Below, in pieces: positions 60,801 through 64,000 of a DNA stretch of 64,000 nt. The stretch spans positions 13,521,738-13,585,737 of the forward strand of contig JAYGXS010000007.1 of assembly GCA_036362985.1 (NCBI GenBank), read 5' to 3'. The notes under the pieces were generated by a model. The model did not search any database and was not told the origin of the DNA. It worked only from the letters and a program-made list of their open reading frames with translations. The position numbers were made by a program, and so were the translations under genes. How positions within the stretch are numbered: position 1 is the first letter of the stretch; every line of letters begins with the position of its first letter. Source of the DNA: Ligula intestinalis (lineage: Eukaryota; Platyhelminthes; Cestoda; Diphyllobothriidea; Diphyllobothriidae).

Positions 60801-62492
60801 ATACACAGGGTGTGTGGAGGTTGACTAGCAAATTGGGGACCTGTGCACATATTTGCTATGAAATACACCTGAATGTTCGACGTTTTCAGACATATTTCAT
60901 GGTAGCTGACTCGTTTTGTGGTTGTTTCCAAAAATCAAAGTAAAAAAAGCATAAACTGAGGCAAGGGAAAAAAGAAATAGTTCAAAGCGCCTGTGTGTAC
61001 GCTAAATATGTGACTAGGAATGCATGAGAGAGTTTGTGTTCCATGTGTTTGCATGGGTGAGGAAGAAGACTTAATAAGCATCTGCGCCATCGGCTTATTA
61101 AGCTGCACCTTCAAACTTTTACATTAGTTCCTCTCCAGTAGTAAAATAATCAAAGAATGTAATAATAATAGGCGGCGTACACCAATTAACTAACAAAGAC
61201 CGTCGGGTCATCAGAACTAAAAACAGCAACGAATTGGGGGTAATTATAGGGTGTGTGCCAATCAACTGTCAACGAGGTGACTGCACGTGACTGCGCAGGG
61301 CTCTGTCCAAATGCACCATTTCCATACATATCCGAGTGTTTCAATCCCAATGAGCAATCACGAGAAATGTATCGCATCACATGCCTTAACAGCACTTGTA
61401 ATTACACTGGTTAAACGGGACGCATGCTTTGGTGGCGCACACTTGAACATAAAGAGGCAGTACGACCTGACGACGCGTTATCGGAAGTTGCAGTTCATGC
61501 CTAAAGAAGGTCATTCATTCAACTTCACAGCCATACCCAACATCGCCGGAAACAAAGAGACTGGAAAACTAATTAAAGCCTGATTCGCTGACGGGGGATC
61601 AGTCGATCGATGCATCGATTTGGCACCGGCGTGCAGGTCCCTACGAAGTCACGTCCAGAAGTTTGCCACTGGCACATGCCTTCTGTAATTGCCGCGCCTC
61701 TTTTGTTGCTCTTTCTTACTTCTGGCGCCTGACGATCTCTGACAGTTAATTGATGTACCTTCTCTATAATTAATGTCTTTGTTGTTGCTCTTTCTAACCT
61801 CTGACGATGAACGCCTGTACCTGTTTGAGAACTCACAATAATAAATTAATTCAGCTTACCTTATTGGGAAAAATGCGTGGGGTGGAGGGTACTCGAACCC
61901 ACATTAGCACGGAAGGCTTTGGTACTACCAACGCTCTATCAATTGCCATACGAAGCCCAGCCGATAGGCAGGACTGAGCGGGTAATTCGACACATGTGTG
62001 ATTTAACTCACAGTTCTTCGCATGCCTTTGTAGCTTAATCGGTAGAATGTTAGCTTTACTTTAGCCTTTTCTGCTGGTTCGGGTTCGAACCCCACCAAAA
62101 CCACGCATTTTTCACAATGGGGTCCGTTGAATTATTAAGAAAGATTTGGTTCGCGAGTAAGGATGCATTTTTTCGGTCAGTGACACACTCGACAGACCTA
62201 ATTCGATAGGTTATGCCACATAATAAATCATACGTAGATATAAAAAAATGAACTCTCCTCACATACAGCCTACCTGAACGGAACGCAATTTTTATTTTCA
62301 ACATATACAGGTGCGGATCAGTCCTGTAGTTAACCGTAAAGGCTACCTCCTTCTCCTCTACGACGACCAACATCCAACGTGGGTGCGCCGATGGGTTGTC
62401 ATTCGACGTCCTTTCCTCTACATCCACGAAAATGAGAAGGACGCCGTAGAACGAGACATAATTAATTTAACAACTGCCAAAATCGAGTACAG
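3710..62492 (+). CDS. Kinesin-3 motor of UNC-104/KIF1A type, C-terminal part, 14 exons (partial gene)
   Basis: This is the overall gene; its exons are listed separately. UNC-104/KIF1A kinesins carry synaptic-vesicle precursors and other cargo toward microtubule plus ends, and the C-terminal PH domain binds phosphoinositides on cargo membrane. Blocks seen in order are: [142 protein letters not shown]; and [25 protein letters not shown]. This is the order found in human KIF1A between the stalk and the PH domain. Splice phases of the 14 exons are mutually compatible (1-in; 2,0,2,2,2,2,2,1,0,2,0,1,0; 2-out) and no stop occurs. Motor, FHA and coiled-coil exons would lie upstream. The end of the PH domain and the stop were not found. 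The family call is strong; single junctions at exons 7 and 12 are less certain. Confidence 0.95.
4065..4268 (-). pseudogene. Retroelement protein fragment (VDPNKA..VIYN.PP motif)
   Basis: The minus strand encodes [20 protein letters not shown] followed by KYSNYLG and a C-terminal [15 protein letters not shown]. The same pattern ([35 protein letters not shown]) is at 11490-11690, there next to a hammerhead-like motif and a GIY-YIG tail. It is therefore probably a piece of the Penelope-like protein or its companion. The exact domain is unknown to me. Confidence 0.6.
4665..4855 (+). repeat. tRNA-derived SINE-like element, family A
   Basis: The head contains a B-box-like GGTTCGAAGTCC. The tail reads accagaaatggcccttccgg, matching the tails of the copies at 22086, 30607, 34485 and 41680. 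It is divergent. Confidence 0.6.
5640..5790. mobile_element. Short inverted pair of hammerhead-like motif remnants
   Basis: Tttattcgcttgacgttttt with aaatccg (about 5667 on, minus sense) faces tctctggcgatggattc..gttgaataaaag (about 5738-5787, plus sense). These are decayed versions of the conserved end seen at 2494-2540. The flanks (gaagcagg..cctgcttc, 5643 and 5725) are also inverted. Confidence 0.5.
8427..8517 (+). CDS. Kinesin-3 exon 2: VYSTDPL / EFYQVQS block
   Basis: This short exon has no start codon of its own. The pyrimidine-rich acceptor ttattcttcctgaag ends at 8426 and donor GTAAGT starts at 8518. The split codon tt|c joins exon 1 to give ..CQFF. It continues [18 protein letters not shown] and ends IEFYQVQS in phase 0. 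This aligns with the KIF1A segment around EAFSTEPLKN..GFYHVQN. An in-frame TGA at 8422-8424, just before the acceptor, marks the intron side. Confidence 0.9.
8518..10313 (+). other. Kinesin intron 2 (1.8 kb)
   Basis: Bases 8730-9130 form a GT-rich tract with many degenerate ggttag/ggttt words. The remainder shows nothing recognisable. Confidence 0.55.
10314..10435 (+). CDS. Kinesin-3 exon 3: FVDYI..FEVFGH block
   Basis: Acceptor gtgaattttag ends at 10313 and donor GTAAGT starts at 10436. The frame opens at codon phase 0 with [18 protein letters not shown], then [11 protein letters not shown]. It matches the KIF1A sequence around FIDYI..PIVFEVFGHYQ. It leaves in phase 2. The next intron is only 94 bases. 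Confidence 0.93.
10530..10628 (+). CDS. Kinesin-3 exon 4: [13 protein letters not shown] linker
   Basis: Acceptor tttcctttatcttaag ends at 10529 and donor GTAAGC starts at 10629. The 99 bases are phase 2 in and phase 2 out. The reading is [20 protein letters not shown] followed by [12 protein letters not shown]. It corresponds to the KIF1A linker SRRHFPRVMPLSKPVP. Weaker conservation makes this the kind of exon automated annotation could miss, but phase and position fit. Confidence 0.85.
10629..13383 (+). other. Kinesin intron 4 (2.8 kb)
   Basis: It contains a truncated minus-strand Penelope-like element (11047-11970). I see no other gene. Open frames at 12278-12481 and 12608-12835 look like chance or repeat-derived sequence. 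Confidence 0.55.
11047..11970 (-). mobile_element. Truncated Penelope-like element
   Basis: On the minus strand the order is: a hammerhead-like core (11960 to 11911, CTGATGA..AATCCGCGACGGATATC..GAAACG, then GAATAAAC); the VDPNKA/VIYNVPP protein fragment (11690-11490); and an open frame (11406-11047) ending [20 protein letters not shown], then a region with [19 protein letters not shown]. The last part resembles the GIY-YIG tail at 2624-3052. The reverse transcriptase core is absent, so this is an internally deleted copy. Confidence 0.7.
13384..13452 (+). CDS. Kinesin-3 exon 5: [16 protein letters not shown]
   Basis: Acceptor cttttctttttag ends at 13383 and donor GTAAGT starts at 13453. The 69-base exon is phase 2 in and phase 2 out. 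It encodes [20 protein letters not shown] plus TGE, the counterpart of KIF1A KYDLLVYFEICEL. The split codon ga|g with exon 6 gives E, producing TGEYAPV, as in KIF1 proteins. Confidence 0.93.
13795..13900 (+). repeat. tRNA-derived SINE-like element, family B
   Basis: Head: tagttcaatggaagattgtt. B-box-like GGGTTCGACTCC. The tail ttttcacaattggacc is shared with copies at 46806, 53338 and 62022. Confidence 0.65.
16008..16460 (+). mobile_element. Penelope-like element arm
   Basis: It is related to 1780-2080 (acgagacggcgac, caacaagacacgaggtagt, then ccttaacacctctttt). It ends in a hammerhead-like core CTGATGATGATTAATCGAAG (about 16414) followed by gttcgcctaacttgac. The protein is degenerate. Confidence 0.6.
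16612..16911 (+). CDS. Kinesin-3 exon 6: [10 protein letters not shown] core block with an added glycine run
   Basis: The acceptor follows a 12-13 base C run (about 16583-16594) and ends at 16611. Donor GTAAGA starts at 16912. The exon reads [35 protein letters not shown], then [14 protein letters not shown] and [10 protein letters not shown]. These are hallmark KIF1A/KIF1B sequences (YLLHQGIQRRI, VRELVVGRIR). Between the blocks lies [17 protein letters not shown], a glycine run plus acidic/proline loop where vertebrate proteins have a short loop. It leaves in phase 2 with 'ag', which becomes Arg with exon 7. Confidence 0.97.
18420..19200. mobile_element. Penelope-related sequence interrupted by the assembly gap
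   Basis: Left of the gap, the plus strand (18470-18600, ccatcaagtcattaactcac.., ggttaattgtcataggtatg) matches 25990-26110 and the right arm of the 3000-centred palindrome. Right of the gap are GCCTGATGATGATTTGCTGA (19027 on) and a decayed end ggtcaggcgaatatgattct (19166 on). Inverted sequences abut the Ns on both sides. Confidence 0.65.
18627..19026. other. Assembly gap (400 N)
   Basis: Four hundred unresolved bases. Frames across it are not interpretable. Confidence 1.
19480..19970. mobile_element. Penelope-like fragment: GIY-YIG tail (-) and hammerhead-like end (+)
   Basis: Minus-strand translation through 19860-19560 gives [26 protein letters not shown] and [10 protein letters not shown], parallel to the frame at 2624-3052 but with stops. 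Just downstream, the plus strand at 19926-19965 shows a decayed core (gacgatgag..tagtccgaaatgtcaggctaat). Confidence 0.6.
20247..20660 (+). mobile_element. Penelope-related fragment with hammerhead-like end
   Basis: Bases 20588-20630 read CTGAAGATGGTTTGACGAG then ACTAACCGAAATGTCAGG: one core change (CTGAAGA), a GGTT/AACC stem and GAAA. The flank gttaacctctcccagtgaac matches the ends of the palindrome at 25395-25865. The preceding open frame (20247-20480) has no identified domain. Confidence 0.5.
22086..22240 (+). repeat. tRNA-derived SINE-like element, family A
   Basis: The head gtggcgcaatgttagagtgt has a B-box-like GGTTGGAATCCC. The tail ctaataagccaggaatggcc then attccggtctcccttg is characteristic of the family. 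Confidence 0.7.
24176..24376 (+). CDS. Kinesin-3 exon 7: [19 protein letters not shown] block
   Basis: Acceptor attttttaag ends at 24175. The exon reads [40 protein letters not shown] and [19 protein letters not shown]. This matches KIF1[20 protein letters not shown] and the TKDFCMV stretch. Donor AAG|GTTTGC at 24377 was chosen because it gives the phase 2 exit exon 8 needs. A later possible donor (GTTAAG near 24425) has the wrong phase. If the intron were retained, translation would stop at TAA 24426-24428. Confidence 0.93.
24377..24680 (+). other. Kinesin intron 7 (304 bp)
   Basis: A short intron with nothing else recognised. Its exon-proximal end remains in frame until TAA 24426. Confidence 0.7.
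24681..24754 (+). CDS. Kinesin-3 exon 8: [13 protein letters not shown] block
   Basis: Acceptor ctaattggcag ends at 24680 and donor GTAAGT starts at 24755. The 74 bases are phase 2 in and phase 1 out. They read [20 protein letters not shown] then VENQ, corresponding to KIF1A NRVTGVYELSLCH. The split codon c|ca joins exon 9 as Pro. The following intron is the largest in the window, 15,175 bases. Confidence 0.9.
24895..26215. mobile_element. Nested palindrome: Penelope-like arms flanking a second palindromic element
   Basis: Left outer arm (24895-25390) is minus sense: [20 protein letters not shown] and [10 protein letters not shown], then a hammerhead-like remnant at 24960-25000. Right outer arm (25915-26215) is plus sense: gagcaatcatccgg..aagcaatcagtgcacaag, then a core remnant ggatgatggatctgcgatgg (26148 on). 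Between them sits the separate palindrome 25395-25865. The arms mirror about 25570-25580, not the inner centre. Confidence 0.65.
25395..25865. mobile_element. Palindromic element with about 105-bp inverted ends
   Basis: Gtcagaagg..cgttcaccgggagaggttta at the left mirrors taaacctctcccggcgaacg..ccttctgac at the right, symmetric about 25630 (25491-25498 with 25762-25769). An inner pair gtggtaacagctcgtc (25585) and gacgagccgttaccac (25703) is offset by about 43 bases, consistent with an indel. The left end has a hammerhead-like core (minus: CTGAAGATGGATAG..CTATCCGAAACGTC) with a 6-bp GGATAG/CTATCC stem. No protein is recognised. Confidence 0.7.
30607..30800 (+). repeat. tRNA-derived SINE-like element, family A
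   Basis: Head ggggctcgtagctcgatggt, B-box-like AGTTCGAGGCTC. Body ctgactgatgacggctccta and tail gtcattccagtctctcttgt then tttgccggcaatattatctg. Confidence 0.75.
34485..34640 (+). repeat. tRNA-derived SINE-like element, family A
   Basis: Tail agaaatggccataacagtct then ccctcttctttgctggcaat matches the copy at 30607. The head near 34490 is diverged (AGTTCAAAACTC). A 148-codon open frame runs through it and is not regarded as a gene. Confidence 0.65.
34841..35316. mobile_element. Palindromic repeat
   Basis: Agcctcgtattttagtcatg (34841) mirrors actataatacgaggct (35301-35316). Arms about 34841-34975 and 35165-35316 keep diverged inverted similarity (e.g. catgctcaatgcaagtgt with cgtgcactgagcagg). 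The following flank (35330-35400, tttatttatggcctacggac..gtgtttcggata) recalls the element ends at 25395. No protein is recognised. Confidence 0.55.
38070..38160 (-). mobile_element. Hammerhead-like Penelope end fragment
   Basis: Minus strand: CTGATGAAGAATTTGCGACG then GATTTCGAAAAAACAGGCG, followed by gattcgatcgctggaa-type end sequence (plus: gaagaggaagattcgatcg). It is directly adjacent to the tandem array that begins about 50 bases on. Confidence 0.7.
38207..38985 (+). repeat. Degenerate tandem array, unit about 75-93 bp, about nine copies
   Basis: A recurring motif aactatacatagaacataat then gcacaatacacagtg is spaced at about 38222, 38315, 38389, 38475, 38561, 38638, 38718, 38810 and 38898. 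Between copies run aactattagg(a)agccgtcaaacagtgctca variants. Copies are well diverged, so the array is old. Confidence 0.75.
38985..39349. mobile_element. Candidate mariner-like terminus or MITE
   Basis: Ctgggcgtcccaaaaaaaat at 38985-39004 resembles a Tc1/mariner inverted terminal repeat, and 39330-39345 carries an opposite-facing tttttgggacaacg. The two match for about 11 bases only (GTCCCAAAAA). No transposase is recognisable. Confidence 0.35.
39930..40078 (+). CDS. Kinesin-3 exon 9: [18 protein letters not shown] block
   Basis: Acceptor gacctatttgcag ends at 39929 and donor GTATGT starts at 40079. It is phase 1 in, phase 0 out. The exon reads [20 protein letters not shown] then [20 protein letters not shown]. 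It is almost identical to the KIF1A block [27 protein letters not shown] and is among the strongest diagnostic matches. Confidence 0.97.
40079..42022 (+). other. Kinesin intron 9 (1.9 kb)
   Basis: One family A SINE-like copy (41680-41830); otherwise nothing recognised. A run of TA/AT words lies just before the acceptor (41950-42000). Confidence 0.6.
41680..41830 (+). repeat. tRNA-derived SINE-like element, family A
   Basis: B-box-like GGTTCGAGTATC. Body tggattggctatgactggct and gacttcgtctaataagccaa, with the family tail degraded (gagactcccttatcttcgtg). Confidence 0.65.
42023..42267 (+). CDS. Kinesin-3 exon 10: [12 protein letters not shown] helix and Ser-rich linker
   Basis: Acceptor taccctaacag ends at 42022 and donor GTAAGT starts at 42268. 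It is phase 0 in, phase 2 out. It starts [20 protein letters not shown], equivalent to KIF1A VEKTRHYLLLREKLE. It continues in a charged, probably helical stretch ([16 protein letters not shown]) into a low-conservation linker ([20 protein letters not shown]). The linker is expected to differ between species. Confidence 0.9.
45818..45880 (+). repeat. ATC microsatellite
   Basis: About 21 repeats of atc in a row, broken once by cagc near 45862. Confidence 0.97.
46806..46915 (+). repeat. tRNA-derived SINE-like element, family B
   Basis: Head agcctcatagctcaatggga, B-box-like AGTTCGAATCGC, tail gactatttcacaattggata. Confidence 0.75.
47037..47500. repeat. Inverted-repeat element with internal hairpin
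   Basis: Left arm 47037-47155 (tataagaccaaaataatgtt, aagaagtttaaggaccaaaa) mirrors 47383-47500 (ttttggacccttaacttctt, taggtcttata). Inside the spacer, aaaaactgaagcattttc (47349-47366) pairs with gaaaatgcttcagttttt-like 47383-47399, a 17-base perfect hairpin. No protein is recognised. Confidence 0.65.
49960..50212 (+). CDS. Kinesin-3 exon 11: [14 protein letters not shown] block
   Basis: Acceptor cccttttttag ends at 49959 and donor GTAAGC starts at 50213. The split codon aa|c gives Asn. The exon reads [20 protein letters not shown] and ends around ALVLKQ-like [20 protein letters not shown] then MSMFGIS. The second half matches KIF1A ERQRELAVKCLRLL. An alternative donor GTATCT at 50205 would give phase 1; GTAAGC is preferred because exon 12 opens in phase 0. 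Confidence 0.85.
50213..52337 (+). other. Kinesin intron 11 (2.1 kb)
   Basis: AT-rich. A possible degraded family A SINE tail lies at 51240-51330 (ggttcacatcctac, gccgactgatgagaag). Nothing else is recognised. Confidence 0.5.
52338..52485 (+). CDS. Kinesin-3 exon 12: acidic Ser/Thr-rich linker (tentative boundaries)
   Basis: Acceptor tttgtgttttag ends at 52337. The frame [20 protein letters not shown], then [20 protein letters not shown] and LTDEACP, is open and has coding-like composition. It has no clear family match, as expected for the variable linker before the PH domain. The donor AG|GTCAAC is weak but gives the phase 1 exit exon 13 requires. A GTCCAG site seven bases earlier is also phase 1. 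Confidence 0.7.
52486..54553 (+). other. Kinesin intron 12 (2.1 kb)
   Basis: One family B SINE-like copy (53338-53460); otherwise no recognisable content. It ends in a strong T-rich tract before exon 13. Confidence 0.55.
53338..53460 (+). repeat. tRNA-derived SINE-like element, family B, degraded
   Basis: Head tatcttaatggtagagcatt, tail ttatttcacaatttggtcaa. The B-box-like region is eroded. Confidence 0.6.
54554..54651 (+). CDS. Kinesin-3 exon 13: linker directly before the PH domain
   Basis: A strong acceptor (ttttcttttttttcag) ends at 54553 and donor GTAATC starts at 54652. In the required frame (phase 1 in, phase 0 out) it reads [20 protein letters not shown] then [12 protein letters not shown]. 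It joins the next exon as ..CAE|VRISPVV, like IQEIRVSPIV in KIF1A. The other two frames are also open, so frame choice rests on the neighbouring phases. Confidence 0.8.
57400..58620. mobile_element. Mosaic repeat with direct and inverted copies, including a hammerhead-like Penelope end
   Basis: Segment aggcccagacacgtgtttgg..cagccttctctg (57560-57650) recurs as agacccagaaacgtgttttc..ccagctttgc (58063-58155). The segment gtgcatattttcactgcaac then ccatcaaccactgcgaaat (57437-57476) recurs directly near 57770-57810 (gacaaccgctgcgaaatatg) and in inverted form near 58381-58410. The gcaaccc/gaggggtcc segment recurs inverted at 58540-58600. A hammerhead-like core sits at 57940-57985 on the minus strand (CTGATGATGAATCCGCGACC, GATGTCGAAACGTCTGGC). 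Confidence 0.65.
61287..61660 (+). pseudogene. Penelope-like GIY-YIG tail, broken by a stop
   Basis: The plus strand encodes [20 protein letters not shown] then KLIKA and a stop (61581-61583), then in the same frame [13 protein letters not shown]. This parallels [32 protein letters not shown] at 11047-11406. The open frame before it is not conserved. Confidence 0.65.
61868..61965 (-). repeat. tRNA-derived SINE-like element, family B, minus copy
   Basis: Minus strand: head cgtatggcaattgatagagc, B-box-like GGGTTCGAGTACCC, and cacgcatttttc at its end, the same terminal words as the plus copy at 62022. Confidence 0.7.
62022..62130 (+). repeat. tRNA-derived SINE-like element, family B, plus copy
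   Basis: Head tttgtagcttaatcggtaga, perfect B-box-like GGTTCGAACCCC, end ccacgcatttttcacaatgg. It faces the copy at 61868 in inverted arrangement about 180 bases from the PH-domain exon. Confidence 0.75.
62311..62492 (+). CDS. Kinesin-3 exon 14: first half of the C-terminal PH domain
   Basis: Acceptor aacatatacag ends at 62310 and donor GTGGGC starts at 62493. It is phase 0 in, phase 2 out. The exon reads [39 protein letters not shown] and [17 protein letters not shown]. This is the beta1-beta4 part of the KIF1A/UNC-104 PH domain, with the basic W-R-R and RRP positions that line the lipid headgroup site in this family. The next codon starts 'ag', fitting Ser as in EYSEDQQ. The second half of the domain is not visible before base 64000. 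Confidence 0.97.
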
Positions 62493-64000
62493 GTGGGCAT
62501 TTTCTATATTCCTGCAGCCGCATCATCGTGCGAAAAAAAGAAATGTCTGCCGGCTTTTAGCTTTTTTCGCCCAAAGCCGTTCTTCTATCTTTAAAAGGGT
62601 GTTGCTTATTTACCCTTTTTTACCTCTTCACTTTGCCTGATGACCTGCTTTTCTAGTCCGCGAACTTGAAGTTGGCATTGTTTACTGTCCTGCCGGCATA
62701 CCTCTGTAGCATTGTCTGGCGCTTTTTTTAATTTCTCCGGCCACTCTGCAGCTTTGCCAGCTATGGATCCACACTTCCGTCCGTCCATTCGTCCGCGCCT
62801 AGCCTATGCTCCAATGGTCTTTACAGAAGTCAATTAAACGTGATGCTCATCTCTACTCTGCCATTATCTTAATTTATTTAAGGGCCTATATCGGTAGAAA
62901 CCCCGTTCGATCTTTACCGCACAATCCTATTAGGGTATAGTTCGTGGAGAACGCGCTGCAGGGCAAGCGCTTGTGATCACAGTCTTCAAACATCGCTTTA
63001 TCGGCTCATTTGCAGCATCGCCGAGAAAGGCAATCCTATGAACATGTGTTGCATTTTTGTGGTCAACCCTATCCAACTGCAGGATGTTAATTAGCCCTGC
63101 AACTGTGCTGGCCTGATAATGAAAATCTGTAGACTGACTGCTTATTTGCGTCTGAAACGGCGCCTGACATCAGCATTAATTAATAGACCGACTCAGACTG
63201 ATGCATAATATAGGAAAGCTAGAGTTGACTAAAGTCAAGGGAGTCGGCCACCCTCAAAATACTTCAGTGTATGTCTCACTATCAAAAGTAATCTATCGCC
63301 GGGAGGGAGAGGCTTAAGCAATCTCACTTTACCCGCTTGTGCCCACTGTGAAGACAGCGTCAAAAAGACCGTAGTCGGGACCCTGCACATATATCAGACG
63401 CGGCTGGAGCCGCTTCCACACAAGAGTCAAATCGCACGAAGTAAGAGTGCCATAAAGATCGTGGGTGACTGATGCCTGAGCTTGCACCCACGAGTGTCAC
63501 TTACGTCTCTCCCGGTATTCCGCAGTTGTAATGGGAAGGCATTCAGAATAAAGCCTGTCATATCCCGATCTGACTGCCGTGGTAATTCATCGATAGTACC
63601 ATACGGCCCATTTAGGGGTACCTACAGTCAAGTAACAGTTCGATAACCGACTTTGACGATGTTCAGCATATGCTCCGCATTAGGGTTGTGCAGGAAAAAG
63701 GACTCGTATATGGATTAGTTTTAAGTGCTAGTTAACTTACGTTGAAGCTACCACTCTCTCTCTTTCATTTACCCACCTGTTCCCGGCGCCAAGATAAAGT
63801 CTAGAAGAACGAAGGCAGAATCAGACGCAGGTGGCTAGCGCAGCCGAAGTGATCCCCAATGCGTGCCACCACGTCACCCATTTTCGGCATGTTTGATCTG
63901 TGAGAAACCTAAATAACGCCTGCTTTACACTGCTTTGACCCCCGTCTTGGTCCAGCGCAGCTAACACGCGGCCCAGTTAGAGGGTGCTACAGTAACCTGC
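62493..64000 (+). other. Intron after the first PH-domain exon; no further exon seen
   Basis: I looked for the continuation of the PH domain (EDQQ.., TEHRG..) in a phase 2-compatible frame and saw no convincing exon up to the window end. No repeat element was recognised. Confidence 0.5.

Larger units (their letters stand above)
54652..62310 (+). other. Kinesin intron 13 (7.7 kb)
   Basis: Contains a complex repeat region (57400-58620), a Penelope GIY-YIG tail fragment (61440-61660) and an inverted pair of SINE-like copies (61868-62130). Open frames at 55964-56233 and 59744-59974 have no recognised domain. Confidence 0.55.

Noticed and set aside
62022..62100. Genuine tRNA gene
   Set aside because: The B box is good, but the rest does not fold as a full cloverleaf by eye, and the same head and tail recur in several dispersed copies, so a SINE is more likely.

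Overview
The window is eukaryotic and AT-rich, with large introns. It looks like part of a flatworm genome, most likely a tapeworm with a big repeat-laden genome such as a diphyllobothriidean. That assignment is an inference from gene structure and repeat content; no sequence search was possible. There is no bacterial or phage gene organisation, and nearly every open frame over 60 codons is chance or repeat-derived.

One host gene spans almost the whole window on the + strand: the C-terminal part of a kinesin-3 motor of the UNC-104/KIF1A/KIF1B type. I assembled 14 exons (3710-3875 to 62311-62492, 2197 coding bases, about 731 complete codons). All splice phases agree from exon to exon, and the order of conserved blocks matches animal KIF1A. 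The last exon encodes the first half of the C-terminal PH (lipid-binding) domain. The motor, FHA and coiled-coil parts lie before the window. The rest of the PH domain and the stop codon lie beyond base 64000 or were not found. Introns range from 94 bases to 15.2 kb.

The introns and flanks are filled with decayed mobile elements. The dominant class resembles Penelope-like retroelements. Evidence is repeated GIY-YIG-tail-like protein fragments and a recurring hammerhead-ribozyme-like motif (CTGATGA, a short stem, GAAA, then CGTCAGGCGAATA). Several copies are arranged as palindromes. The clearest (2464-3536) is mirror-symmetric about base 3000. Another (24895-26215) appears to be one palindrome nested in another. 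The 400-N assembly gap (18627-19026) is flanked by inverted copies of the same sort of sequence.

Other repeats are two families of tRNA-derived SINE-like elements, a roughly 83-bp degenerate tandem array (38207-38985), an ATC microsatellite (45818-45880), a mariner-like terminal sequence near 38985, and degenerate GGTTAG/CCTAA-rich tracts. I found no convincing second host gene.
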